Below, one piece after another: positions 32,838-41,591 of a DNA stretch of 64,000 bases. Every line of letters begins with the position of its first letter. Position 1 is the first letter of the stretch. Source of the DNA: Reyranellaceae bacterium (lineage in GTDB: Bacteria > Pseudomonadota > Alphaproteobacteria > Reyranellales > Reyranellaceae); assembly GCA_022844045.1 (NCBI GenBank), contig JALHMM010000001.1, forward strand, positions 1-64,000. The letters are read 5' to 3'. Position numbers and translations under genes: made by a program. The notes below the pieces were generated by a model. The model saw only the letters and a program-made list of their open reading frames with translations, made no database searches and was not told the DNA's origin.

Positions 32838-33626
32838 TCAGTCCTCGAGAATCGCCACCGCGCGAGTCCAGCCCGCGGATGCGCGATGGATTTTCACTGG
32901 GAAGCACGCGACGGTGAATCCGAACGGCGGCAGCTGTTCGAGATTGCACAGCTTCTCCATCTGCCAGTACGGCAGCTCGCGGCCTGCCTTGTGGCCCTCC
33001 CACAGCAGCGAGGCGTCGCCTGTCTCCTTGTAACGCGCGGCGACCGACTTGAACGCCGGGTCCCATGAGTAGGAGTCGGTGCCAACGACCTTCACGCCCT
33101 GATCGAGCAGATGCAGCGTCGCGGCACGGCCCAGGCCGCAGGCCGTGTCGGCGTAGTCCATGTCCTTGTGCCGCGTGCCGGCGCGCGTGTTGACCAGCAC
33201 GATGTCGTAGGGCTTCAGCGTGTAGCCGACACGCTTGAGCTCGGCATCGATATCGCCTGGCGTCGCGACATAGCCGGCATCGAAGGCGCGAAAGTCGAGC
33301 TTCACGCCCGGCCGAAAGCAATAGTCGAGTGGCACCTGATCGATGGTCGCCGCGGGCTCACCACCAGGCTTGTTCCGATGGTTGGTCGTCGGGTGGTAAT
33401 GCCAGGGCGCATCCATATGCGTGCCGGCATGGGTGCTCAAGGTGACGCGCTCGACCGCCCAGGCCTTGCCCTCGGGCAGGTCCTCCTTGCGCACGCCGCC
33501 GAAGGCGCGGCTGAAGGCGTCGAACGATGCTTCGTGATCGGTGTATTCGATCTTCGGCTGATGATGCGGCGGTGACATCGGCCGATCCTCGAAGGACACC
33601 GAGAGGTCGATGAAGCGACGGGGCAT
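32838..33626 (-). CDS. Cyclase family protein (kynurenine-formamidase-like)
   Basis: A 262-residue metal-dependent hydrolase of the cyclase family. The HAGTHMDAPWHY motif gives His, His and Asp for divalent metal binding, and the FIDLSVSFEDRP start is typical. Members open or close rings or act as arylformamidases. The start at 33626 gives the common MPRRFIDLS N-terminus; an earlier in-frame start at 33677 has no support. It is divergent from the Cys-His-Asp protein gene. Confidence 0.88.
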   Translation of the reverse strand: MPRRFIDLSVSFEDRPMSPPHHQPKIEYTDHEASFDAFSRAFGGVRKEDLPEGKAWAVERVTLSTHAGTHMDAPWHYHPTTNHRNKPGGEPAATIDQVPLDYCFRPGVKLDFRAFDAGYVATPGDIDAELKRVGYTLKPYDIVLVNTRAGTRHKDMDYADTACGLGRAATLHLLDQGVKVVGTDSYSWDPAFKSVAARYKETGDASLLWEGHKAGRELPYWQMEKLCNLEQLPPFGFTVACFPVKIHRASAGWTRAVAILED

Positions 33627-33661
33627 AATCCTGGGTTTCCTCGCGTCGTGGGGCGCAGCGT

Positions 33662-33691
33662 TTGACGGATCGATCACGCTGGACCGATAGG
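33662..33691 (+). promoter_or_regulatory. Candidate promoter for the Cys-His-Asp protein
   Basis: TTGACG at 33662-33667 with GATAGG about 18 bases downstream. Fits a leader of about 35 bases before the ATG at 33728. By eye only. Confidence 0.4.
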
Positions 33692-33727
33692 ATCAAAGTT
33701 AGTCGGTATCGTCGGCGGAGGCACGCG

Positions 33728-34339
33728 ATGGCTCTTCAAGAAAACCTCAACATCGCTCAAGCCGCGAACGCAGCCGTGAGAGCCTTGAACTACAAGTCCA
33801 ACAATCGTGGGGTCGATCGGGACGGTTTGTCGGCGGAGCTATCGGATACGCGCGGCAAGATGTCGACCTTCATGTACAAGTTCACCTACGACACGATAGC
33901 GTCCCAAGTCATCGGCGAGGAACCCCGCGGGCTCGACTCGTTTGTCGTCACGGCCGCTGTCGCCAAGCGACTCCAGTTCGGCAATTGCGAGGCGCGCTCG
34001 GCGCTGGCGCTGATCTTCGCCGCAAAACGGTTCGCGGTGCGGCCGCTGGAACTCTTCAGCGTCGGCGATGATCACGCCTTCTTGGTCATCGGCCGAACCA
34101 CCGGGCAGATTCCCGCCCTTCAGTCATGGAATGACGACGCGGTCATCTGCGATCCCTGGGCGGAGGATTACTACGCCAAGGGCCAACTTACGGTGAAGGC
34201 GACTCAGGCACCGCTCGCGGCCGTCATCGGCGCTGAGGTGACGTTGCGGCAATACTTCGAGCACCGCACGGCGGGATGGCCGCCGGCGGCGCTGAAGCAT
34301 TTTCTCGACCAGAGCGGTCTTAGCGATATCTGGCCATAA
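33728..34339 (+). CDS. Putative Cys-His-Asp protease/deamidase-like protein, unrecognised
   Basis: A 203-residue protein without a firm family call. It contains C87 in QFGNCEARSALALIF, H116 in SVGDDHAFLVIGR, and D142 in AVICDPWAEDYY. The order Cys-His-Asp, the spacing, and the context of each (Cys at the start of a helix, His at the start of a strand, Asp before Pro-Trp) are what one expects from papain-like/transglutaminase-fold peptidases and glutamine deamidases, including bacterial effectors. No signal peptide. Base composition is less GC-rich than the surroundings. Start ATG after GGCGGAGG. No immunity gene or secretion gene is adjacent. Confidence 0.6.
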   Translation: MALQENLNIAQAANAAVRALNYKSNNRGVDRDGLSAELSDTRGKMSTFMYKFTYDTIASQVIGEEPRGLDSFVVTAAVAKRLQFGNCEARSALALIFAAKRFAVRPLELFSVGDDHAFLVIGRTTGQIPALQSWNDDAVICDPWAEDYYAKGQLTVKATQAPLAAVIGAEVTLRQYFEHRTAGWPPAALKHFLDQSGLSDIWP

Positions 34340-34383
34340 GCCCCCGGAACCGGGACCGCTCAGTACAAGAGACTCCGCGGCGC

Positions 34384-34692
34384 TCAGGCCGCCGGCGACA
34401 GCACATGGATGGTGCGGCTGGCGATGTGCTCGCGGGTCTTGGCGGCGTAGGCGGCCATGTGCGGCGCGGCGGCGTGCGCCTTGAGCGCGTCGAGGCTCGC
34501 CCACTTCTCGATCACCACGAAGGTGTCGGGTCCCAGCGCCTTGCCGGCGGCGAAGCCCTCGGCGTCGATCGCCGGGCCGTACTCGATGCAGCCGTTCTCG
34601 GCGTGCACCGCCGGCATGTTGGCGCGGAAATGGCCGAGGATGGTGTCGCGCATGCCGGGCTTGGTGGTGATGATGGCGAGCACGTGGATCAT
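34384..34692 (-). CDS. Antibiotic-biosynthesis-monooxygenase domain protein (YgiN-like)
   Basis: A 102-residue ABM-fold protein. It opens with VLAIITTKPGMRDTILGHFRANMPAVHAENGCIEY and has FVVIEKWASLDALKAHAAAPHM, the central family pattern. Such small ferredoxin-like proteins are quinol monooxygenases or heme/ligand-binding proteins. It is followed upstream by the amidohydrolase pair on the same strand. No N-terminal signal. Confidence 0.85.
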   Translation of the reverse strand: MIHVLAIITTKPGMRDTILGHFRANMPAVHAENGCIEYGPAIDAEGFAAGKALGPDTFVVIEKWASLDALKAHAAAPHMAAYAAKTREHIASRTIHVLSPAA

Positions 34693-34725
34693 GGTTTCTC
34701 TCCCTTTGGAATCAAGTCGCGGTCG

Positions 34726-36459
34726 TTATGTAGCCGAGGCGCGCGCGCCGCGCACCAATCGGCCGGGGCGCGGGCCCTGCAGGACGCCATCGCGATAGGT
34801 GACGACGCCCGACACCACGGTGGCGTCGTAGCCGCGCGCGGGCTGGCGCAGGCGACGCGCGCCGCCCGGCAGGTCGTAGACCGGCGCCGGCGCGGCGCAG
34901 GCCAGTCGGTCGTAGTCGATGACGTTGAGATCGCCCTTCAGGCCGGGCAGCAGCGCGCCGCGATCGCCCAGACCGACGGCGAGCGCCGAATCGCGCGACA
35001 GCCGGCGTACGATCCACGGCAGCTCGAACTTCTCGCCCGCCCGATCGCGCGTCCAGTAGGTGAGGGCGTGCGTCGGATAGCTGGCGTCGCAGATCATGCC
35101 GTAATGCGCGCCGCCATCGCCCAGCGCGACGATCGTCCTGGGGTGGCGCAGCATCTCTTCCATCGCCGCGTCCGAGCAATCGGTGAAGTTGGCGGCGGGC
35201 TGGTAGAGGACGGTGCGGCCGTCGCCCTGGATCAGCAGGTCGTAGGCCAGCTCCAGCGGGCTGACGCCGAGCGCCTGGGCGCGCGCGTCGATGCGTTGTT
35301 CGCGCGGCGGCGTGTAGTTGGGCGGATCGCCCAGCTCGAACATGGCGCCGGCGTCGCGCATGAAGGCCAGCAGGCGCGGATTGGCGTAGACCGGATCCTC
35401 GGTCAGCAACCGTGCGCGCAGTGCGGGGTCGCGCAGGGCCGCGACCTTCTGGGCGAGCGGCAGCGCGGCGATCGGCGCGTAGCTCGGGCAGGTCGAGAAC
35501 GGATGGTAGGAGAGGTCGAGGCCGTAAAGAACCGAGGCCGGACGGCCGGCGACCTGGCCACGCATCGGCAGGCCGTCCTGGTTGGCGCGTTCGATCTGGC
35601 GCAGCAGGGAACGCCAGCGGCTGCCCAGCGAGGTGATGTCGAGCACGGTGAAGGACAGCGGCCGGCCGGACGCCTCGACGATCCGGCGCAGCATGGCGAA
35701 CTCGCTGGCGCCGTCGTCGTCGCAATCGGCGAAGTCGTCGATCAGCTGGATCACGCCCTTGCCGGTGGCGCCCATGGCTTTCGCAATGGCGCGCAGCTCG
35801 TCCTCGGCCGCGGTGCTGGTGGGGATCAGCTCGCCGCTGACCAGGCGGTGGAACAGCGTGCGCGAGGTGGTGAAGCCCAGCGCGCCGGCCTCGACGCCCT
35901 CGCGCACGATGCGCGCCATCTCGGCCATGTCCTGCGCGGTCGACGGCTCGCGCCGCGCGCCGCGTTCGCCCATGACGTAGACCCGCACCGGCGCGTGCGG
36001 CACCTGGGTGGCGAAGTCGATATCGGCGTGCCGCGCGGACAGCGCGTCGAGATATTGCGGGAAGGTCTCCCAGGTCCACGGGATCCCGTTGGCCATCACG
36101 ACCTCGGGGATGTCTTCGACGCCTTCCATCACCTTGATCAGCATCTCGCGGTCGGCGGGGCGGCAGGGCGCGAAGCCGACGCCGCAATTGCCCATCAGCA
36201 CCGTCGTCACGCCGTGGGTCGAGGAGGGCGCGAAGGTGTCCTCCCAGGTGATCTGGCCGTCGTAGTGGGTGTGGACGTCGACGAAGCCCGGCGTCACCAG
36301 CCTGTCGCGCGCGTCGATCTCCTCGCGTCCCGCGCCGTCGAAGCGGCCGATCGCGGCGACCTTGCCATCGAGGATCGCGACATCACCCGAGATCGCCGCG
36401 CCACCGGTGCCGTCGAGCACCGTGCCGCCACGGACGACGAGATCGAAGCGTGCAACCAT
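34726..36459 (-). CDS. Amidohydrolase, N-acyl-D-amino-acid deacylase-like
   Basis: A 577-residue member of the amidohydrolase superfamily (D-aminoacylase/dihydroorotase-like branch). The metal-binding HTHYDGQ motif follows VTPGFVDV, and HGVTTVLMGNCGVGF is the typical D-aminoacylase segment with a Cys. The C-terminal GDRGALLPGLKGDLNVIDYDRL contains the second beta domain. These enzymes deacylate N-acyl-D-amino acids, or hydrolyse related imides; substrate is not determined. It is the first of two adjacent paralogues, separated by a family A palindrome. Start 36459 is chosen to begin at MVARFDLVVRGG; the longer version reads through the repeat. Confidence 0.9.
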   Translation of the reverse strand: MVARFDLVVRGGTVLDGTGGAAISGDVAILDGKVAAIGRFDGAGREEIDARDRLVTPGFVDVHTHYDGQITWEDTFAPSSTHGVTTVLMGNCGVGFAPCRPADREMLIKVMEGVEDIPEVVMANGIPWTWETFPQYLDALSARHADIDFATQVPHAPVRVYVMGERGARREPSTAQDMAEMARIVREGVEAGALGFTTSRTLFHRLVSGELIPTSTAAEDELRAIAKAMGATGKGVIQLIDDFADCDDDGASEFAMLRRIVEASGRPLSFTVLDITSLGSRWRSLLRQIERANQDGLPMRGQVAGRPASVLYGLDLSYHPFSTCPSYAPIAALPLAQKVAALRDPALRARLLTEDPVYANPRLLAFMRDAGAMFELGDPPNYTPPREQRIDARAQALGVSPLELAYDLLIQGDGRTVLYQPAANFTDCSDAAMEEMLRHPRTIVALGDGGAHYGMICDASYPTHALTYWTRDRAGEKFELPWIVRRLSRDSALAVGLGDRGALLPGLKGDLNVIDYDRLACAAPAPVYDLPGGARRLRQPARGYDATVVSGVVTYRDGVLQGPRPGRLVRGARASAT

Positions 36460-36486
36460 GGTGTTCCTCCTGAACGCTTGAATCTT

Positions 36487-36606
36487 CCTTCCCCCGGAGG
36501 GGGAAGGTGGCGCGCAGCGACGGATGGGGGATGTCTCAACAACATCGCGGTCCGTCTTCGACATCCCCCTTCCGCCCTTCGGGCACCTTCCCCCTCCGGG
36601 GGAAGG
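36487..36606. repeat. Intergenic palindrome, family A
   Basis: Left-arm hairpin GGCGC-GCA-GCGAC (one G-A mismatch), right-arm GCCC-GAA-GGGC, standard CCTTCCCCCGG borders. Between the two amidohydrolase genes. Confidence 0.92.
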
Positions 36607-36619
36607 TAGAGTCCTGTCG

Positions 36620-38305
36620 TTACGCCGCTCTGCCATGCCGCAGCACGCGGCCGGGCAGGCGGTCGTTGGTGCCGAGCACGTCCTTGTCGTGCTGGCGGAT
36701 CAGGCTGCCGTTGACGATCACGGCGTCGACGCCGATCGCATCGGCGACCAGTCGGTCAGCACCGCCGGGCAGATCGTAGACCCGGCGCAGCGGCGTGGGC
36801 GCCACCGTGGCGGGGTCGAAGACGACGATGTCGGCCGGCCGGCCCAGCGCCAGCAGGCCGCGATCCTTGATGCCGAACAGCTCGGCCGGACGCTGCGTCA
36901 GCATGTGCACGCCCTGCTCGAGGCCGAAGACACCCTTCTCGCGTACCCACTTGGCGAGGAAATAGGTCGAGTAGCACGCGTCGCAGAGCTGGCTGGCATG
37001 CGCGCCGGCGTCGGACAGCGCGACGACGGTGTTGCCGTCCTTCAGCAGTTCCTCGACCTCGGCCTCGTCGTGGTTGATCAGCGCGATGCGTAGACGTGGC
37101 TCAAGGTTGGCGTCGAGCGCCATGTCGAGCGCGAAGTCGAGCGGGCTCTTGCCGGCCTTCTGCGCCGCGGCGAGCAGCGGCTGTTCCTCGAGGCTGCGAT
37201 CCTTGGGCGACCAAGTGATGGTCGAACGCTCCGCCCAGGTACGCAGGAACGGCAGGAGCTGCTCGTTGACGCTGTTGCGGAACGCCGGATCGCGATAGGC
37301 GCGGATGCGCGCGCCCGGGCTCTTGGCCTCTTCGGCGGCGAGCCGGTTGAACAGCTTCATCGCCTCGAACGGGAAGGGGCTGGCCCAGTTGAACTCGAAG
37401 AACAACGGCCGGCAGCTGACCTGCGGGATCACGTCGGCGCCGGTCTTCTTGTGCTCCTCGGTCCGGTCGAGATACTTGCGGTGCGAGCCCGGGCCGGTGA
37501 GGCCGGCCAGCAGCGCGGTCCAGGTGACGCGGATGCCGCGCTCGCGCGACAGCTTGGCCATCTCCTCGATGAAGAACTCCTTGCCGAAGGTGACTTGCAT
37601 CAGCGGCGCGCCGCCTTCCTTGGCCGCACTCGCGAGCGTTTCGATCTCCTCGTAGCTCGCCTGCCGGCTGGGCACGGGACGACCGGCGTAACCGTTATGG
37701 GTGATCGCCTTGGACGTGGCGAAACCCAGCGCGCCCGACTGGACCGCCTCCAGCACCGTGCGGCGCATGGTGTCGATCTCCTCCGCCGTCGCGGCGCGCT
37801 CGGTCGAGGCCTCACCCATGGTGTGCAGGCGCAGGGGCGTGTGGCCGACAAAGACGCCGAGATTAATGGCGCTGCCGCTCTTCTCCAGCGTGTCGAGATA
37901 TTGCGGGAAGCTTTCGAAGCCCCAGTCCTCGCCCAGCCCGGCCTCGAGCGCCGCCAGGCTCATGCCCTCGACGTTCTCCAGGGTCTGCATGATGCGCTTG
38001 CGGTCGGAAGGCCGCGTGGGCGCGACCCCGAAGCCGCAATTGCCCATCACCGCGCTGGTCACGCCGTGCCAGGGCGAAATGCTGGCGCCGCGGTCCCACA
38101 GGATCTGGGCGTCGTAGTGGGTGTGGACGTCGACGAAGCCCGGCGCCACGACCCGGCCCTTGGCGTCGACCGTGCGGGCGGCCTGGCCGTCGGCCTTGCC
38201 CAGGGCGACGACCTTGCCGTCCTTGACGCCGACATCGCCCTTGAAGGCCGTCTTGCCGCTGCCGTCGACGATCTCGCCGCCGACGATCTTCAGGTCGTAG
38301 TCCAT
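36620..38305 (-). CDS. Amidohydrolase, N-acyl-D-amino-acid deacylase-like (second copy)
   Basis: A 561-residue paralogue of the neighbouring enzyme. It has the same metal site VDVHTHYDAQILWD, the GVTSAVMGNCGFGVAPTRP segment and the C-terminal GLLALGRPADIVVFDP. The two share domain order but differ in many positions, so they are not a recent exact duplication. Two such enzymes side by side may act on different D-amino-acid derivatives. The start at 38305 gives MDYDLKIVGG; a longer start would add 13 residues. Confidence 0.9.
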   Translation of the reverse strand: MDYDLKIVGGEIVDGSGKTAFKGDVGVKDGKVVALGKADGQAARTVDAKGRVVAPGFVDVHTHYDAQILWDRGASISPWHGVTSAVMGNCGFGVAPTRPSDRKRIMQTLENVEGMSLAALEAGLGEDWGFESFPQYLDTLEKSGSAINLGVFVGHTPLRLHTMGEASTERAATAEEIDTMRRTVLEAVQSGALGFATSKAITHNGYAGRPVPSRQASYEEIETLASAAKEGGAPLMQVTFGKEFFIEEMAKLSRERGIRVTWTALLAGLTGPGSHRKYLDRTEEHKKTGADVIPQVSCRPLFFEFNWASPFPFEAMKLFNRLAAEEAKSPGARIRAYRDPAFRNSVNEQLLPFLRTWAERSTITWSPKDRSLEEQPLLAAAQKAGKSPLDFALDMALDANLEPRLRIALINHDEAEVEELLKDGNTVVALSDAGAHASQLCDACYSTYFLAKWVREKGVFGLEQGVHMLTQRPAELFGIKDRGLLALGRPADIVVFDPATVAPTPLRRVYDLPGGADRLVADAIGVDAVIVNGSLIRQHDKDVLGTNDRLPGRVLRHGRAA

Positions 38306-38441
38306 GGCTTTCTCCCGCGCCGCCCGCATCCTGTGAACGGCCATTCATCATGGCCGGCCGTGGCAGGAGGGGCAACCGTGCAGCGCCGCGCCGAGGTCAA
38401 CCGACCTATGCGCGCCGCTCAGCCTATTGCAGGTCGGCTGC

Positions 38442-40163
38442 TTACTTCGAGACCAGCTTCTCGATCTTCGCGAAGTCGAGGATCTTCAGATACTCCTCCA
38501 TGCGCGCGCGCGGCAGGTGCGCTTCCTGCCAGGATATCGTGACGAACAGGTTGTTCGGCATGAGGAAGAACAGATCGGTGGTATCGCCGCCCTTCTTGGT
38601 GAACTCCATCGCGTCGCGGCCGGCGACCTTGATCTTCTTGTAGCCCTCTGCCGCCGCTTTCGCCGGGTCGTTCCAGAACTCGATCGGGTACCGCGCCGAT
38701 CCATCGGGATTGTTGGCGATGGAGATCGAGACCGCGTCGAGGTGGGCCGGGTGCTTGCCCAACCGGTACTGACGGAACGCCGAGACAACCCGGCCGGTCA
38801 TGGCCGAATCAGATGCCTCGGTCTGGATCGGCAGCGCCGTCCAGCCGGCCAGCGGTTCCGGCAGGGCGGTTCCGTAGTCCTGCGCGCGCTTCATCCATCC
38901 GGCCATCGGCGAGCCGGGTGGCGGACCGGCCGGCGCGGCCGGCGTGGCGACCGGCTTGGGCGCGGCCGCCGGCGCGGCCACGCAGGGCGGCACAGGCGAG
39001 GCAAAGGCGAAGGTCTGCGGCGTCGCGCTGCTCCAGGAGCGCGTGGTGACGCCGTTGCGCTCGCTGCCGTCGAACTTGGCGCAGCCTTCCGCGAGGTGAA
39101 CCGTGACCGCGCCGCCGGTGTCGGTCACCTTGCCGGCGTGACGCGCGGCGACGCAGGTCAGCGAATCGCCGGAGTAGCGATCCGTGCCGTAGACCGAGCC
39201 GCCGAACTTCAGCGAATCAGGGGTGCAGCCACAGCTTAGCGATTGGCCGGGCGTCAGGCCCGCGGTGTTCATCGTGCGCGGGCAATCCTTGATCATCGCC
39301 GCCGGCGGTGCCGCCGCCGCCGGAGCGGCCGCGAGGATCGTCGGCTTGGGCGCGGCGGCGACGCTGGTCAGGCCACAGGCCGGCGTCGGATGGGCGAAGA
39401 CGAGGGTCTTGGCCGCCGGGCTGCCCCAGCTTGCCGACTTGAGATTGTTCGAGTCCGATCCCGCCGAGTTCGGGCAGCCATCGACGACATAGAAGACGAT
39501 CGGGCCGCCCGCCGCCGGCACAGCACCGGCATGCACCGCGGCGCGGCAGAGCGAGGAGTCCGGCGTGTAGCGCGCCGTGCCGTACAGGAAGCCCATGCCT
39601 GATGTCTGGCTGGATGAGCAGGTGCAGGTTTGCGCGGTTCCGGGGTTGAGCGCGGCGATGTTGGCCGGGCAGGCATCGGCGACATTGCCCGCCGGCTTGG
39701 GCGCGGCTCCCGCCGCCACCGGCGGTGCCGATGCTGCTGGTGGCGCGGCGGTGCCGGGCTTCAGCGCGTCGGCGACGCTCGCCAAGCCGCACTCCGGTGC
39801 TGGCTTGGCGAAGGCGAAGGTCTTCGGCGTCGCCGAGCCCCAGTTGCTGGAGTTGATGCCGTTGGCGGACGAACCCGCGAACTTCGGGCAGCCTTCGGCC
39901 ACGTGGGCGGTCACCGTGCCGCCTGAGTCCTTGATGGCGCCGGCGTGCTGCGCCGCGCGGCACAGCGAGGAGTCGGCGGTGTAGCGCGCCGAACCGAACA
40001 CCGCGCCCGCCTTCATCGCCTCAGGTGAACAGGTGCAGGTCACCGAGGCACCGACCGCCAAGGCTCCGGGGTTACGCGGGCACGCCTCCTGCGACCACGA
40101 CGGAAACGACGCGAGACAGCAGACCACGGCCGCCAGAATGGCGGCGGCGACACGTCCAGACAT
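38442..40163 (-). CDS. Secreted protein with three LCCL domains
   Basis: A 573-residue protein with an N-terminal signal peptide (residues 1-25). Three repeats with four conserved Cys each, at about 28-125, 165-263 and 294-394, match the LCCL domain: C-x-C near the start, V/F-GS/GT-A/D-RYT-DS-CxAAxHAG, a central EGC/DGC and a W. Pro/Ala-rich linkers join them. Residues 420-573 form a separate domain with FWNDPAKAAAEGYKKIKVAGRDAMEF and might bind a membrane or surface ligand. LCCL domains are well known in animals and protozoa, less so in bacteria. Function unknown. Confidence 0.85.
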   Translation of the reverse strand: MSGRVAAAILAAVVCCLASFPSWSQEACPRNPGALAVGASVTCTCSPEAMKAGAVFGSARYTADSSLCRAAQHAGAIKDSGGTVTAHVAEGCPKFAGSSANGINSSNWGSATPKTFAFAKPAPECGLASVADALKPGTAAPPAASAPPVAAGAAPKPAGNVADACPANIAALNPGTAQTCTCSSSQTSGMGFLYGTARYTPDSSLCRAAVHAGAVPAAGGPIVFYVVDGCPNSAGSDSNNLKSASWGSPAAKTLVFAHPTPACGLTSVAAAPKPTILAAAPAAAAPPAAMIKDCPRTMNTAGLTPGQSLSCGCTPDSLKFGGSVYGTDRYSGDSLTCVAARHAGKVTDTGGAVTVHLAEGCAKFDGSERNGVTTRSWSSATPQTFAFASPVPPCVAAPAAAPKPVATPAAPAGPPPGSPMAGWMKRAQDYGTALPEPLAGWTALPIQTEASDSAMTGRVVSAFRQYRLGKHPAHLDAVSISIANNPDGSARYPIEFWNDPAKAAAEGYKKIKVAGRDAMEFTKKGGDTTDLFFLMPNNLFVTISWQEAHLPRARMEEYLKILDFAKIEKLVSK

Positions 40164-40318
40164 GGAGTCCCCCAACGACACCGAACCGGGCAGGCTCGGT
40201 GTGTCATCATCGGTGCGCCGAGCGCGGGCGACAATCACAAAATCGGGGATGATCGGGCGGGTCGCGCGCTCTACAAGGTCTGATCACCAGGGGCAGAGTC
40301 GAGGGAGGAGCAATCAAC

Positions 40319-41389
40319 ATGGCGTCGAAGCACAGGATCGCGGTGATCGCCGGCGATGGCATCGGCAAGGAAGTGGTGCCGGCGGGCATCGAGGTGGTCG
40401 AGGCCGCCGGCCGGCGCTTCGGCGTCGAGTTCGAGTGGACCGAGTTCGACTGGAGCTGCGAGCGCTACAGCAAGACCGGTGAAATGATGCCGAAGGATGG
40501 GCTCGACCAGCTCAAGCCCTTCGAGTCGATCTTCCTCGGCGCCGTGGGTTGGCCCGGCGTGCCGGATCACATCTCACTCTGGGGTCTCCTGATCCCGATC
40601 CGCCGCGGCTTCGATCAGTACGCCAATGTGCGGCCGGTGCGGCTGTTCGAGGGCGTGTCGTGCCCGCTCGCCGGACGCAAGCCGGGCGAGATCGACTTCT
40701 ATGTCGTGCGCGAGAACACCGAGGGCGAGTACTCCTCGATCGGCGGCCGCGTGCTCGAGGGCACCGATCGCGAGTTCGTGGTGCAGGAGGCGGTCTTCAC
40801 CCGCATCGGCACCGACCGCATCATGAAGTACGCTTTCGAGATGGCGACAAAGCGCAAGCGCAAGCACGTCACCTCCGCCACCAAGTCCAACGGCATCATC
40901 TTCTCAATGCCCTATTGGGACGAGCGCTTCGCGGCGATGGCCAAGAACTACCCCGGCGTGACCACCGACGTCTTCCACATCGACATCCTGACCGCCCACT
41001 TCGTGCGCAACCCGCACTGGTTCGACGTCGTGGTCGGCAGCAACCTGTTCGGCGACATCCTGTCGGACCTCGGCCCGGCGGTGGTCGGCTCGATTGGCAT
41101 CGCGCCCAGCGGCAACATCAACCCCGAGCGCCTGTTCCCCTCGATGTTCGAGCCGGTGCACGGCTCGGCGCCCGACATCGCCGGCAAGGGCATATGCAAT
41201 CCCATCGGCCAGGTCTGGTCGGGCGCGATGATGCTCGATCATCTCGGTCACAAGGACGCCGCCGACGCCATCGTGCGCGCGATCGAGACCGTGCTCGCCG
41301 GCGGCGGCCCCAAGACGCCGGACCTCGGCGGCAATGGCGGCACCAAGGACCTGACGCGCGCTCTGGTCGACGCCGTGAAGACCGCTTGA
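40319..41389 (+). CDS. Tartrate dehydrogenase/isopropylmalate-dehydrogenase-type oxidoreductase
   Basis: A 356-residue beta-hydroxyacid oxidative decarboxylase. The VVRENTEGEYSSIGGR segment (substrate Arg, Glu), the K in TSATKSNGI, and DILSDLGPAVVGSIGIAPSGNINP with its two Asp metal ligands are present; the HGSAPDIAGKGI motif fits the tartrate dehydrogenase branch better than LeuB or Icd. It would oxidise tartrate, malate or a similar acid with NAD+ and Mn2+/Mg2+. Followed by a family A palindrome and an enoyl-CoA hydratase gene. Confidence 0.9.
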   Translation: MASKHRIAVIAGDGIGKEVVPAGIEVVEAAGRRFGVEFEWTEFDWSCERYSKTGEMMPKDGLDQLKPFESIFLGAVGWPGVPDHISLWGLLIPIRRGFDQYANVRPVRLFEGVSCPLAGRKPGEIDFYVVRENTEGEYSSIGGRVLEGTDREFVVQEAVFTRIGTDRIMKYAFEMATKRKRKHVTSATKSNGIIFSMPYWDERFAAMAKNYPGVTTDVFHIDILTAHFVRNPHWFDVVVGSNLFGDILSDLGPAVVGSIGIAPSGNINPERLFPSMFEPVHGSAPDIAGKGICNPIGQVWSGAMMLDHLGHKDAADAIVRAIETVLAGGGPKTPDLGGNGGTKDLTRALVDAVKTA

Positions 41390-41413
41390 TGGTCGCCTTC
41401 GGATTCAATTGTA

Positions 41414-41537
41414 CCTTCCCCCGGAGGGCGAAGGTGGCGCGCGCAGCGCGACGGATGGGGGATGCTTCAACGCGCTCAGTGTCCGTCTTCGACACCCCCC
41501 ATCCGCCCTTCCGGCACCTTCCCCCTCCGGGGGAAGG
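41414..41537. repeat. Intergenic palindrome, family A
   Basis: Left-arm hairpin lengthened to GGCGCGC-GCA-GCGCGAC, two extra base pairs relative to other copies with the loop and G-A mismatch kept. The right arm has one changed base. Between the tartrate-dehydrogenase type and the hydratase gene. Confidence 0.9.
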
Positions 41538-41591
41538 TAAGAAGGTCGCCATAGGCGATCGCCTTGCCCGCCGGTTGAAGGGACATCGCTG

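Noticed and set aside
34405-36609. 734-codon plus-strand open frame
   Set aside because: Antisense to the amidohydrolase and monooxygenase genes; no domain recognisable.
36460-36636. Upstream extension of the first amidohydrolase
   Set aside because: The added residues are translated from the family A palindrome and are not part of the enzyme.
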